Numbered from the stretch's first letter, positions 1 through 8,325 are shown. The stretch is 18,736 bases of DNA from VFJJ01 sp031362415 (GCA_031362415.1 JANLSK010000031.1:1-18736); one strand, 5' to 3'. Numbers and translations: made by a program. Notes: generated from the letters alone by a model not told the origin.

Positions 1-98
1 GCCGGTCTCACCGTCGACGACGGGCCCCGCCTCGAGCACCCCCCGATCGGCCAGGAAGCGCTCGCGCCCGCCCTTGGTGATGAAGCACACGTCCATGC
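1..98. repeat. Left arm of a perfect 98-bp inverted repeat at the window edge
   Basis: This stretch is base-for-base the reverse complement of 137-234, with a 38-bp spacer between the arms. Position n pairs with position 235-n throughout. Read on the minus strand it encodes a mirror copy of the MnmA segment that begins MDVCFITKGG. The real mnmA frame enters directly after this arm (LGLRTADKAESMDVCFI, from about position 106), so the arm interrupts the gene exactly where upstream mnmA codons should be. This suggests a fold-back chimera from amplification or assembly and not a biological repeat, but the sequence alone cannot settle it. Confidence 0.95.
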
Positions 99-99
99 C

Positions 100-690
100 C
101 GACGGCTGGGGCTGCGAACAGCCGACAAGGCCGAGAGCATGGACGTGTGCTTCATCACCAAGGGCGGGCGCGAGCGCTTCCTGGCCGATCGGGGGGTGCT
201 CGAGGCGGGGCCCGTCGTCGACGGTGAGACCGGCGCCGTGGTCGGCACGCACGCCGGGATCGCCACGGTCACCATCGGGCAGCGCCGGGGTCTGGCCGTC
301 GCCCAAGGCGAGCGCCGCTACGTGGTCGACGTGCTCCCCGCCGAGCGGACCGTCGTCATCGGACCCAAGCGCCGCTTGCTCGTCGCGTCGGTGACCGTCG
401 GCGCGCTGCGGTTCGTCGACGGGCTCCCTCTCGCCGGCGGTACTCGGGTCGAGGCTCAGGCGCGGGCTCACGGTGCGCCGATCCCGGCGCGCATCGCCCC
501 CGTCCCCGCCGCCGTCGTGACCTCCGCCTCCCACCCCGGCCCCGGCGCCCCTGGGCCCGGCCCCGGTGAAAATGTCGTGGTCACCTTCGACGTGCCCCAG
601 CCCCGGATCGCGCCCGGCCAGGTCGTCGCCTTCTACCACGGCGACCGGTTGCTCGGCGGCGGGATCGCGCAGCCGGAACCACCTCGATGA
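100..690 (+). CDS. mnmA: tRNA-specific 2-thiouridylase MnmA, C-terminal part (5' partial)
   Basis: MnmA uses ATP and a relayed persulfide sulfur to make 2-thiouridine at the wobble position U34 of some tRNAs. About 196 residues are visible, against roughly 360 in the family. They begin in the end of the catalytic domain (LGLRTADKAESMDVCFI). The Cys in VCFI matches the second catalytic cysteine of the family (C199 in E. coli). It is followed by GGRERFL and the family-typical HAGIATVTIGQRRGL segment, then the C-terminal beta-barrel region ending in GQVVAFYHGDRLLGGGIA. A Gly/Pro-rich insertion (SHPGPGAPGPGPGEN) interrupts the barrel region. The N-terminal PP-loop and the first catalytic Cys are missing because of the fold-back at 1-98. 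The stop overlaps the next start by ATGA. A methionine at 139 is internal and is not the start. Confidence 0.93.
   Translation, partial: RRLGLRTADKAESMDVCFITKGGRERFLADRGVLEAGPVVDGETGAVVGTHAGIATVTIGQRRGLAVAQGERRYVVDVLPAERTVVIGPKRRLLVASVTVGALRFVDGLPLAGGTRVEAQARAHGAPIPARIAPVPAAVVTSASHPGPGAPGPGPGENVVVTFDVPQPRIAPGQVVAFYHGDRLLGGGIAQPEPPR
137..234. repeat. Right arm of the 98-bp inverted repeat, inside mnmA
   Basis: This is the native copy of the palindrome, since it lies in the continuous mnmA reading frame. Pairing breaks down at 99/136 and further inward, so the spacer is 99-136. Confidence 0.95.
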
Positions 691-1892
691 ATGACGTCGT
701 CGCCCAGGCCGGCGCGCTGTTCGACGACATGGTCGCGTTGCGCCGGCGCATCCATCGTGAGCCCGAGGTGGGGCTGCAACTGCCGCGCACGCAGGAGAAG
801 ATCCTCGACGCCCTCCACGGGCTGCCGCTCGAGATCACGACCGGCCGCTCGACCACCTCGGTGGTGGCCACGCTCCACGGCGAAGCCGGCGTCCGGCCGG
901 GCTCCGATCCGGGCCGGAGCATCCTCCTCCGCGGCGACATGGACGCCCTCCCGATGCCCGAGGACACCGGTCTCGAGTTCGCGTCGACGGTCGACGGGGC
1001 CATGCATGCGTGTGGGCACGACAGTCACGTCGCCATGCTCGTGGGCGCGGCCCACATGCTGTGCGACCGCCGCGACGAGCTGGTGGGTCGGGTCATGTTC
1101 ATGTTCCAGCCCGGCGAGGAAGGACATCACGGCGCCCGATACATGATCGAGGAGGGTCTCCTCGACGGGCCCCCGATCGATGGCGCCTTCGCCATCCACG
1201 TCACCCCGTCGATGCCGTCGGGGTCGGTGTTCGCCCGACCCGGCCCGCAGCTCGCGTCCACGAACACCGTCCACATCACCGTGCGGGGCCGGGGCGGCCA
1301 TGCCTCGTGGCCGGCCAACGCGCTCGACCCGATCCCCGTCGCCTGCGAGATCGTGCTGGCCCTGCAGTCGCTCGTCACCAGGCGCATCGACATCTTCGAC
1401 CCGGCGGTGCTCACGATCGCCAAGATCGCCAGCGGCACCACCGACAACGTGATCCCCGAGGCGGCCCATCTGCTCGGCACCCTCCGGACGCTCTCGGAAG
1501 CAACGCGCGAGAAGATGCTCGAGGGGATCCGACGCGTCGCCGCCGGGGTGTGCGCGGCCCACGGGGCCACGGCCGAGGTCGATCTCCCGCAGGGTTATCC
1601 GGTCACGGTCAACGACGATGCGTTCGCGACCTGGGTTCTGGAACTGGCCGGGGAAACGCTCGGACCCGATCGCTCGCACCTGATGTGCAACCCCGTCATG
1701 GGCGCGGAGGACTTCTCCTACGTGCTCCAGCGCGTGCCCGGGGCCATGGTGTTCCTGGGTGCGGCGCCTCCAGGTGTGGTCGATCCGGCCCCGATCCACA
1801 GCAACCGCATGGTGATGGACGAGCAGGCGATGATTGCCGGGGCGGCGTTGCACGCCAGCGTGGCTCTGAAGTTCACGGGTTCACGGCAGTGA
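687..1892 (+). CDS. M20D-type metal-dependent amidohydrolase (N-acyl amino acid / hippurate hydrolase-like)
   Basis: This 401-residue protein has the length and motifs of M20D peptidases, which remove acyl groups from amino acids using a dinuclear metal site in the cytoplasm. The opening RRRIHREPEVGL, the metal motif HACGHDSH (C109, H111), the FQPGEEG block (E144/E145, usually FQPAEEG), H171 in IHVTP and H371 in IHSNR give the expected ligand set. The lid/dimerisation domain is marked by GRGGHAS (201-207). The start at 687 was chosen because ATGA overlaps the mnmA stop and the N-terminus aligns with the family from the first residues. The end overlaps the following gene by GTGA, so the three genes are probably co-transcribed. 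Substrate cannot be told: hippurate, auxin-conjugate and N-acetyl amino acid hydrolases share these motifs. Confidence 0.92.
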   Translation: MNDVVAQAGALFDDMVALRRRIHREPEVGLQLPRTQEKILDALHGLPLEITTGRSTTSVVATLHGEAGVRPGSDPGRSILLRGDMDALPMPEDTGLEFASTVDGAMHACGHDSHVAMLVGAAHMLCDRRDELVGRVMFMFQPGEEGHHGARYMIEEGLLDGPPIDGAFAIHVTPSMPSGSVFARPGPQLASTNTVHITVRGRGGHASWPANALDPIPVACEIVLALQSLVTRRIDIFDPAVLTIAKIASGTTDNVIPEAAHLLGTLRTLSEATREKMLEGIRRVAAGVCAAHGATAEVDLPQGYPVTVNDDAFATWVLELAGETLGPDRSHLMCNPVMGAEDFSYVLQRVPGAMVFLGAAPPGVVDPAPIHSNRMVMDEQAMIAGAALHASVALKFTGSRQ

Positions 1893-3802
1893 ACGAGGCG
1901 CCCTGGCGGCGGCGCTTCCGGGCCACCCGGCTCTCGCTCCCGATGTGGGCGCACGACGAGCCCGACCGGTGCCTGTACCGCTCGAACGGCAGCGGCGTCA
2001 CCGAGCTGCACGCCTGGGACCGGCGGACGGGAACACACCGGCAGGTCACGAGTCGCCGCTTCGGGACCACCTCGGGAGAGCTCGATCCGACGGGAAACCT
2101 GATCTGGTGGTTCGACGACGAGCACGGCAACGAGCTCGGACACTGGATGGTCGAGCCGTTCTCGGGTGGGGCCCCGGCCGTTGTCGTATCGCACGCCGTT
2201 CCCAAGGGCTATCAGGCCGGGCTGGCGCTCGGGGCCGTTCGTTCGGTCGTCGGGATCTCGACCGAGAGCGGGTCGACGGTCTTCCTGCTCGACGGCCCGG
2301 GGGCGGATGCCGTAGCCACCGAGTTGTATCGCCATCGCCAAGACGCCCACGTGGGCCCCCTCGATCGCGCCGAGCGCCTGGTGGTCATCGCCCACTCCGA
2401 GCACGGTGACGCCCGCAACCGTGCCCTGCGCGTCGTGGACGTCGCCGTCGCCCCGGGCGCGATCGTCGGTGAGTTGTGGGACGGGCCGGGCCGGGGCTTG
2501 GCGCCGGTCGCCTGGTCGCCCGTCCCCGGCGATGAACGGCTGCTGGTCGTGCACGATCGGAGCGACCAGCCCCGTCCGCTGCTGTGGCACCCGCCAACGG
2601 GCGCCGTCGTCGAGATCGACGTCGATCTCCCGGGGGAGGTGTGGGTGTCGTGGTTCCCCGACGCGACGGCGCTGCTGGTGACCCACGACCACCTTGGGCG
2701 GAGCGAGCTCTTCCGCCTGCCCCTCGACGGCCAGCGCGTGGTCACGCCTGCGGACTCAGCGCCTGCGGACTCGGTGCCGCCCGCAGGCCGTCTGCTCGAA
2801 CCGATCGCCACGCCGCCGGGCTCGGTGACCGCGGCCGCCGTGAGGCCCGACGGCGAGCTCTGGTACCAGTGGTCGGATGCCGCGAACCCCTGGCAGATCA
2901 GGGCGATGGCTCCGATCGGCGGGGTCGGCGGGATCGGCGGGATCGCATCTTCTCTCGGCGGTATCCCCGATCGGGTGCTGATCGAGAGCGAGGGCCAAGC
3001 CGCTCCTGCGGGCGTGCCGTGTCGCTCGATCATGGTCGAGGGCCCCGCCGGGCCCATCCAGTCGTTCGTGTTCGAGCCACTCACGACCACCGCTGACGCC
3101 GGTCCTCGGCCGACGATCTTCGACATCCATGGTGGGCCCGAGGCCCACGATGTCGACGCCTTCCATCCGCGGGCGCAGGCCTGGGTCGACCACGGCTGGG
3201 CGGTGGTGCTCGTCAACTACCGGGGCAGCGACGGCTACGGCAAGGCCTGGCGCGACGCGATCGTCGGCAATCCCGGCCTCACCGAGCTCGAGGACGTGGT
3301 TGCGGTGCGCGACCATCTCGTGGCGATCGGCCTGGCTGATCCCGACCGGTTCGTGTTGTCGGGCCGATCGTGGGGCGGCTACCTCACGCTGCTCGGGCTC
3401 GGGACGCGCCCCGCAGCATGGTCGCTGGGCGTTGCCGTGGTCCCCGTGGCCGACTACATCGCCGCGTTCGAGGACGAGATGGAGCCGCTGAAGGCCTATG
3501 ACCGGGCCCTGTTCGGCGGTTCGCCGCGCGAGGTCCCGCACGCGTACCGGGAGCGTTCACCGATCACGTTCGTCGACGATGTCGCGGTGCCGGTCCTGGT
3601 GCTGGCCGGCGAGAACGATCCGCGATGCCCCATCCGTCAGATCGACAACTATCTCGAAGCCTTGCGGGACAAGGGGAAAGCGTACGAGGTGTACCGCTAC
3701 GACGCGGGCCACGGATCGCTGGTGGTCGACGAGTCGATCCGTCAGGTCGAGGTGGTGCTCGATTTCCTGCACCGCCACCACGGGAGCCCGCGCACGTTGT
3801 GA
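1889..3802 (+). CDS. S9 family prolyl-oligopeptidase-like serine peptidase (acylaminoacyl-peptidase type)
   Basis: This is a 637-residue cytoplasmic peptidase or hydrolase with an N-terminal beta-propeller (about 20-340) and a C-terminal alpha/beta-hydrolase domain (about 385-630). The catalytic triad is visible: S494 in GRSWGGYL, D577 in GENDPRCP and H608 in DAGHGS. The oxyanion-side motif HGGPE lies at 414-418 and NYRGSDGYG at 443-451. This order is typical of S9C acylaminoacyl-peptidases. The GTG start was chosen because GTGA overlaps the M20 stop and no sensible homology lies upstream. Two short in-frame minisatellites sit in linkers: a 15-bp unit repeated at 2745-2774 and a 9-bp Gly-rich unit at 2914-2945. 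The operon with an amidohydrolase suggests peptide or acyl-amino-acid turnover, which is inference. Confidence 0.92.
   Translation: MNEAPWRRRFRATRLSLPMWAHDEPDRCLYRSNGSGVTELHAWDRRTGTHRQVTSRRFGTTSGELDPTGNLIWWFDDEHGNELGHWMVEPFSGGAPAVVVSHAVPKGYQAGLALGAVRSVVGISTESGSTVFLLDGPGADAVATELYRHRQDAHVGPLDRAERLVVIAHSEHGDARNRALRVVDVAVAPGAIVGELWDGPGRGLAPVAWSPVPGDERLLVVHDRSDQPRPLLWHPPTGAVVEIDVDLPGEVWVSWFPDATALLVTHDHLGRSELFRLPLDGQRVVTPADSAPADSVPPAGRLLEPIATPPGSVTAAAVRPDGELWYQWSDAANPWQIRAMAPIGGVGGIGGIASSLGGIPDRVLIESEGQAAPAGVPCRSIMVEGPAGPIQSFVFEPLTTTADAGPRPTIFDIHGGPEAHDVDAFHPRAQAWVDHGWAVVLVNYRGSDGYGKAWRDAIVGNPGLTELEDVVAVRDHLVAIGLADPDRFVLSGRSWGGYLTLLGLGTRPAAWSLGVAVVPVADYIAAFEDEMEPLKAYDRALFGGSPREVPHAYRERSPITFVDDVAVPVLVLAGENDPRCPIRQIDNYLEALRDKGKAYEVYRYDAGHGSLVVDESIRQVEVVLDFLHRHHGSPRTL
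2914..2945. repeat. 9-bp minisatellite (gatcggcgg), about 3.5 copies
   Basis: Units start at 2914, 2923 (one change, ggtcggcgg) and 2932, with a partial fourth unit. It codes for Gly-Ile/Val-Gly repeats in the linker between the beta-propeller and the hydrolase domain of the S9 peptidase and keeps the frame. Confidence 0.9.
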
Positions 3803-3812
3803 GCGCGCACGC

Positions 3813-4682
3813 TCAGCCCACGGTGATCTTCCGCTCGCCGGCGCGAGCGAGCAGCTTCCCGGCCAGGGTGGGCGTGAAGAGGATGCGGTCGGTCTCGATC
3901 ACGGTCCCGCGTCCTCGCCCGGTCGACTTCACGAGCCGCAGGGGCTCGCGCAGCTCGAGCCGCAGCGAGCCTGCCACCGCTCCGGCTCTGAGATCGGTTC
4001 CGGTGTCGTGGGGATCGGCCGGCCCGAGGCGGAGGATCACCTGGCGCAGGAACAGCGTGGTGTCGCCCAGGCCCGAGGGGTCGTGGATGACGAGCCCGTT
4101 GGGAACCAGCACCACGAAGCGGTTGGCCAAGGAATGCAGCGACCGCATGGCACCGAAGGCCAGGGTGGCGCCAGCGAGCGTGACGATGGATCCCACCAGC
4201 CACTGGCGATCGGCGAGCAGGAGCGGGCCGGTGGCGATGCCGGCGCCGACCACGAGCACGGCCACGGGTACGGGTCCGAGCATCAGCGCCGGGGGCATCC
4301 GCAGGCAGAAGCGGCGCTCGTCGCCGTACGACGCGGCGTCGAGGCAGCGATCGGCGAATCCGGGCTGCGCCATCACCGCCAGGGTCAGCGCCGATCCGGC
4401 GAGGCTCAGCGCCGCGGTGGCGGTGGTCACATCGCCGAACGCAGCGACTGCCGCGACCGTCACCGCGAGACTGGCGCCCGTGCGAGCAATGGTGAGACCC
4501 ACCGGAGAGGGGCGGAGCACGCAGACGAGGCCCACCACCCATACCGCCCATCCGAGTACGGCAGCCGTCACCCGAGGACCGTCGCCCCATTCGGCGATGG
4601 CGTCGCTCAGGGCCGACCCCATCGTGACCGGCAGGAGTGCCCAGAGCGCCCGGGCAGCCCACAGCAGAGGGTCTCGACGCAT
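3813..4682 (-). CDS. Polytopic membrane protein of unknown function
   Basis: I do not recognise the family. This 289-residue protein has about six hydrophobic segments in its first 185 residues (roughly 8-25, 38-56, 64-82, 88-105, 133-150 and 160-182), followed by a soluble C-terminal domain of about 105 residues. That domain runs from NRFVVLVPNGLVIHDPSGL to the end and looks beta-rich, like a small PH-like or regulatory module, but this is only an impression. An AGGA Shine-Dalgarno lies 7 nt before the ATG (plus-strand tcct at 4690-4693), which supports the start. The gene converges on the S9 peptidase with only 10 bp between the stops and diverges from the MetE-like gene across about 69 bp. 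Confidence 0.82.
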   Translation of the reverse strand: MRRDPLLWAARALWALLPVTMGSALSDAIAEWGDGPRVTAAVLGWAVWVVGLVCVLRPSPVGLTIARTGASLAVTVAAVAAFGDVTTATAALSLAGSALTLAVMAQPGFADRCLDAASYGDERRFCLRMPPALMLGPVPVAVLVVGAGIATGPLLLADRQWLVGSIVTLAGATLAFGAMRSLHSLANRFVVLVPNGLVIHDPSGLGDTTLFLRQVILRLGPADPHDTGTDLRAGAVAGSLRLELREPLRLVKSTGRGRGTVIETDRILFTPTLAGKLLARAGERKITVG

Positions 4683-4751
4683 CCGCGCATCCTACGAAGG
4701 GCTCCGGCACCGTCCCGAAGCGCCCTCGGCCTCGTGGCCAACGGATCGCGC
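4683..4751. promoter_or_regulatory. Divergent intergenic region, presumed promoters for the membrane protein gene and metE-like/ligA
   Basis: These 69 bp separate two divergent genes, so at least two promoters or leaderless starts should lie here or extend into the genes. I see a Shine-Dalgarno for the minus-strand gene but no convincing -35/-10 pair and none for the plus-strand gene. Confidence 0.4.
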
Positions 4752-5744
4752 ATGACCAAGACGCGATCGACGGCCGGGGTGCTCCGGCCGGGACTGGCCA
4801 CGGGGATCGGCAGCCTCCCGCACGTCGACGTCGATGCCGCGATCAGCATGGTGCTGGCGATCACCCCCGACCTCCCGTTCCTGCCCCAGCTCCCGAACCG
4901 GGGACCGTCGCAATCGATGATCGGCCAGTTCGCCGCGCCGCCGTCGAAGGCCCCTCCGGCTGAGCTGGTTGCTCTCGTGGCCGCCGTTGCCGCCGTGGCC
5001 GTCCGGCCCCGCGCCATCAAGCTCCAGGTGACCGGTCCGCTCACGCTCGGACGGGCCCTCGGCGACATCGACGCGGCCGTTGCCTTGTGCTGCGCCTGGA
5101 TCGGGTGCATCGAGGACGCCGTGAGCCGGGCTCTCCCCGGGCTTCCCACCGTGCTGTTCATCGACGAGCCAGCCCTGGTGCTGTGGCGCTCGGGCCGCGG
5201 GTACTCGGGCCACGGGCGCTCGGAGCCTGGGCCGCTTCCGGCCGCCGAGGCTGTGGTCCACCTGCGGACGGTGCTCGGCGCCTCGCGGTCGATCACCGGT
5301 GTGCACGTGTGCGGAACGGGCGACCTGGCGATCGCGTGCGAAGCCGGCCCGACGATCGTGCACCTCGACGGGGCCCGTCCGCTTGGCGACGGCGACGTGG
5401 GGCACCTCGTAGCGCACCTCGACGACGACGGCTGGATCGCCTGGGGCGCGGTCCCCACCGACGGTCCAACGTCGGCTCCGCGCCAGGCGCCCGCCGGCCC
5501 CGTTGCCGGCCCGTCCGCCGGCCCCGTCGCTGTCCCCGGTGACGTCAACGAGCTCGTCGATCGCCTGCTCGCGGTCTGGGAGGCAACGGGAATCCCCATG
5601 GGCCGCTTGGCCGAGCGGGCGTTGGTGACGCCCGCCTGCGGGCTCGCCGGCCAGACCGTCGCCGGGGCCGAGCACATCCTGAGGACGACGGTGGCGCTGG
5701 GCGCGTCGGTGGCCGGCCGCACCGGTACGATCCCGGCCCGATGA
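4752..5744 (+). CDS. Cobalamin-independent methionine synthase (MetE) C-terminal-like protein
   Basis: This 330-residue single-domain relative of the MetE C-terminal barrel starts with TGIGSLPH, as family members start with G-S-x-P. Zinc-ligand-like residues are H185 and C187 in VHVCGTGD and C296 in VTPACGLAG, and FIDEPAL (136-142) matches the family's substrate-side strand. It is far shorter than full MetE (about 750 residues) and lacks the N-terminal half, so methionine synthesis is not assured. It resembles the uncharacterised MetE-like protein that I recall beside ligA in mycobacteria (Rv3015c). An insertion at about 240-262 is encoded by a 12-bp repeat. No clear Shine-Dalgarno precedes the ATG, so the start is moderately sure; a GTG at 4737 is possible. 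The stop overlaps ligA by ATGA. Confidence 0.85.
   Translation: MTKTRSTAGVLRPGLATGIGSLPHVDVDAAISMVLAITPDLPFLPQLPNRGPSQSMIGQFAAPPSKAPPAELVALVAAVAAVAVRPRAIKLQVTGPLTLGRALGDIDAAVALCCAWIGCIEDAVSRALPGLPTVLFIDEPALVLWRSGRGYSGHGRSEPGPLPAAEAVVHLRTVLGASRSITGVHVCGTGDLAIACEAGPTIVHLDGARPLGDGDVGHLVAHLDDDGWIAWGAVPTDGPTSAPRQAPAGPVAGPSAGPVAVPGDVNELVDRLLAVWEATGIPMGRLAERALVTPACGLAGQTVAGAEHILRTTVALGASVAGRTGTIPAR
5493..5528. repeat. 12-bp minisatellite (gccggccccgtt-like), three copies
   Basis: The units at 5493-5504, 5505-5516 and 5517-5528 differ by a few bases. They encode an Ala-Gly-Pro-rich loop in the MetE-like protein, in frame. Confidence 0.85.
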
Positions 5745-7807
5745 GCACGTACGGCACCGACGAGCACCCGGCAACGCCCGCCGGCGTTCCCCCCGAGGAG
5801 ATCGCCCGAATCGAGGGTCTGCGATCCGAGATCAGGGGTCACGACGAGCGCTACTACTCCGACGGCGACATCGTGGTGTCGGACACCGAGTACGACGATC
5901 TCGTCCGTGAGCTCCGCAGCCTCGAAGCCCGGTATCCGCAGGCCGTCACCGTCGACTCGCCGACCATGCGTCCCGGTGCCGCACTGGTCACCACCTTCGC
6001 GACCGTCACCCATCGCACGCCGATGCTGTCGCTCGACAACTCGTTCAACCGTGTTGAACTGGCGGCCTGGTTCGACCGTCTCACCCGGCTCACCGACGAG
6101 CCGCTCACCTTCGTCGGCGAGCCCAAGCTCGATGGTCTCGCCTGCGCCGTCACCTACGAGGACGGGCGCCTCACGCTCGCGGCAACGAGGGGCGACGGTG
6201 TCGTCGGCGAGGACGTCACCCCGAACGTGCTCACGATCGGTTCGCTACCGCACCGGCTCGACATGGTCGATCCTCCTGCGCTGCTCGAGGTACGAGGCGA
6301 GATCTCGATGACGTTGGCCGCGTTCGCCGCGCTCAACGCCAGGCAGGACGCCGAGGGCAAGCCCCGATTCGTCAATCCCCGCAACACGGCGGCGGGAGGG
6401 CTGCGGCAAAAAGACCCGACCCTCACGGCCGCTCGGGGGCTCGACATGGTCTGCTACCAGCTCGGCGCCATGGTCGGCGGCCCCGCGCTCGAGACCCACT
6501 GGGAGACCCTCCAGTGGATGCGTTCGATCGGGCTGCCCGTCAACCCGACCATCGAGCGCCTCGACGGACTCGACGCCGCGGTCGACTTCTGCGAGCGGAT
6601 GCAGGCCCGCCGCCACAGCCTGGAGTACGAGATCGACGGCGCGGTGCTCAAGGTCGACCGGCTCTCCACGAGGATCCGGCTGGGCGCGACGAGCAAGGCC
6701 CCGCGCTGGGCCATGGCCTACAAGTTCCCGCCCGAGGAGCGCACGACGCTCTTGCGCGACATCCTGGTCGGCATCGGGCGCACCGGACGGGCGACGCCCT
6801 ACGCCGCGCTGGAGCCGGTATTCGTGGGCGGCGTCACCGTCGAGAGCGCGACGCTGCACAACGAGAGCGAGGTCGCCCGCAAGGACGTCCGTCCCGGCGA
6901 CACGGTGATCGTGCGCCGCGCCGGCGACGTGATCCCGGAGGTCCTCGGACCGGTGCTGGCCCTACGCCCGCCCGACGCTCGCCCCTGGACCTTCCCCCGG
7001 CAGTGTCCCGCGTGTGGCCATCCGCTCGTGCGCGCCGCTGAGGAGGCCGACACGTTCTGCGTGAACCGGGTCTGCGAAGCCCGGGTCGTGCAGGGGCTGG
7101 TGTTCTTCGCCGGCCGGGGCGCCATGGACATCGAGGTTCTCGGCGAGGAGACGGCGGTCCAGCTCGTGCGCCAGGGGCTCGTGGCCGACCCGGCCGACGT
7201 GTACTTCCTGCGCGCCGAGCAGCTCGCCGGTCTGGCGCTGTTCGGCGAGAAGAAGATCGCCAACCTCCTCGACGCGATCGACCGTTCCCGCTCCCGTCCG
7301 CTGGCCAAGCTCTTGGTGGGACTGGGGATTCGCCACGTCGGACCGAGTGCCGCGACGGCGCTGGCCACCGAGCTGGGCTCGCTCGACGCCATCATCGACG
7401 CCTCGCCCGAGGCCCTGGTGACCGTCGACGGGATCGGCGCCACGATCGCCCAGAGCCTGCGGGCCTGGTTCGCCGACGAGCCGAACCGGGTGCTGATCGC
7501 CAAGCTGCGAGCCGCCGGGCTGAACCTCGTGGGTCCGGCGCGCCCCGAGGGCCATCGCGGCGACCTCCCGCTGCGGGGCCGTACGTTCGTGCTCACCGGT
7601 TCACTGGAGGCCTTCACCCGGGAACAGGCCCAGGAAGCGGTCGAGCTCCGCGGGGCCAAGGTCACCAGCAGCGTGTCGAAGAAGACGAGCTACGTGGTCG
7701 CGGGCGAGGGTCCCGGTTCGAAGCTGGCCAAGGCCGAGAGCCTCGGGATCCCCGTCCTCGACGAGGCTGCGTTCGTGCGCTTGCTCGAAGACGGTCCGCT
7801 CGCCTGA
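5741..7807 (+). CDS. ligA: NAD-dependent DNA ligase LigA
   Basis: LigA seals 3'-OH/5'-phosphate nicks in duplex DNA using NAD+ and is essential for replication and repair. This copy is full length at 688 residues (typically 650-700). In order it has the NAD-binding Ia domain (HDERYYSDGDIVVSDTEYDDL at about 34-54), the adenylation domain with nucleophile K129 in KLDG (129-132), an OB-fold, and a four-cysteine zinc finger (C422, C425, C440, C445). Helix-hairpin-helix motifs (about 500-580, including GLGIRHVGPSAA) and a BRCT domain (about 606-686, LRGRTFVLTGSLEAF to the end) follow. All catalytic landmarks are intact. The start at 5741 is coupled by ATGA to the MetE-like gene and leaves an N-terminal extension of about 18 residues of usual length. 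Confidence 0.98.
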   Translation: MSTYGTDEHPATPAGVPPEEIARIEGLRSEIRGHDERYYSDGDIVVSDTEYDDLVRELRSLEARYPQAVTVDSPTMRPGAALVTTFATVTHRTPMLSLDNSFNRVELAAWFDRLTRLTDEPLTFVGEPKLDGLACAVTYEDGRLTLAATRGDGVVGEDVTPNVLTIGSLPHRLDMVDPPALLEVRGEISMTLAAFAALNARQDAEGKPRFVNPRNTAAGGLRQKDPTLTAARGLDMVCYQLGAMVGGPALETHWETLQWMRSIGLPVNPTIERLDGLDAAVDFCERMQARRHSLEYEIDGAVLKVDRLSTRIRLGATSKAPRWAMAYKFPPEERTTLLRDILVGIGRTGRATPYAALEPVFVGGVTVESATLHNESEVARKDVRPGDTVIVRRAGDVIPEVLGPVLALRPPDARPWTFPRQCPACGHPLVRAAEEADTFCVNRVCEARVVQGLVFFAGRGAMDIEVLGEETAVQLVRQGLVADPADVYFLRAEQLAGLALFGEKKIANLLDAIDRSRSRPLAKLLVGLGIRHVGPSAATALATELGSLDAIIDASPEALVTVDGIGATIAQSLRAWFADEPNRVLIAKLRAAGLNLVGPARPEGHRGDLPLRGRTFVLTGSLEAFTREQAQEAVELRGAKVTSSVSKKTSYVVAGEGPGSKLAKAESLGIPVLDEAAFVRLLEDGPLA

Positions 7808-7890
7808 GCCGTGGTGCGGGGGCCCCGGACCCCTGGCATTCGGAACGGTTGGGATCTACCGAACGTCCGGGAGTTCTGGTCCGGTCGTTG
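7808..7890. terminator. Possible terminator region between convergent ligA and the small membrane-anchored gene
   Basis: The 83-bp gap between the two stops contains an imperfect hairpin near 7841-7869 (cggaacggt pairing with accgaacgtccg, with a small internal loop). There is no T-tract, so an intrinsic terminator is only a guess. Confidence 0.25.
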
Positions 7891-8325
7891 TCAGGCCTTG
7901 GTCTGGAAGGTCCAGCGGAACCGGTCGGCATCGGTCTCGCGACTCCCGGTCCGGGGCCAGTACACCACCGTCACCGAATGGCTGATCGCGTCGAGCGCGT
8001 CGAACTCCTGGCCCGCGCCGGGCATCCACTGCACCTGCCCGAGCTCGAGGATGCGCACGTACTGGTCTTCGGGGAGCTCGATCCCGTCGAGGATCAACAC
8101 GCCGGTGTACGCGTCATCGAGGTCGGCGCCGACCGTGGCCTGGGGCAGGGCGATCGAGTTGGGCGCCGGAAACACCTGCGTCACCTCGGCGGGGAGCGTG
8201 ATCTGCTCGCTGTCGAAGCCCATGGCGATGACGGCGAGCGACAGGCCCAGGGCGAAGACCGCGGCGATGATCCCGATGCGCACTGCGAAACCCCGATCGG
8301 TGATCACCTTGGGCGTTCGGCTCAT
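7891..8325 (-). CDS. Small single-pass membrane-anchored protein, unknown function
   Basis: This 144-residue protein has a short basic N-terminus (MSRTPKVITDRG), one transmembrane helix at about 15-37 and an exported domain of about 105 residues. Features such as ITLPAEVTQVFPAPNSIALPQATVGADL and DGIELPEDQYVRI suggest a beta-rich extracytoplasmic fold. I do not recognise the family. There is no lipobox cysteine, so it is not a lipoprotein. An AGGAG Shine-Dalgarno (plus-strand ctcct at 8334-8338) lies 8 nt before the ATG and supports the start. The gene is transcribed away from the PASTA kinase across a 118-bp gap, so shared regulation is possible. It converges on ligA. Confidence 0.8.
   Translation of the reverse strand: MSRTPKVITDRGFAVRIGIIAAVFALGLSLAVIAMGFDSEQITLPAEVTQVFPAPNSIALPQATVGADLDDAYTGVLILDGIELPEDQYVRILELGQVQWMPGAGQEFDALDAISHSVTVVYWPRTGSRETDADRFRWTFQTKA

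Noticed and set aside
1..234. Inverted repeat as the end of a transposon or telomere-like hairpin
   Set aside because: Both arms are mnmA coding sequence, there is no transposase or target duplication, and the palindrome stops in the middle of a codon series that continues normally. An artefact is simpler.
633..1853. 406-codon minus-strand frame opposite the M20 amidohydrolase
   Set aside because: Shadow frame rich in His, Arg and Gly with no recognisable domain; the plus strand encodes an intact metal hydrolase.
3498..4751. Long plus-strand open frame upstream of the MetE-like start
   Set aside because: It runs through the end of the S9 peptidase and antisense to the membrane protein; no MetE homology exists before about 4752.
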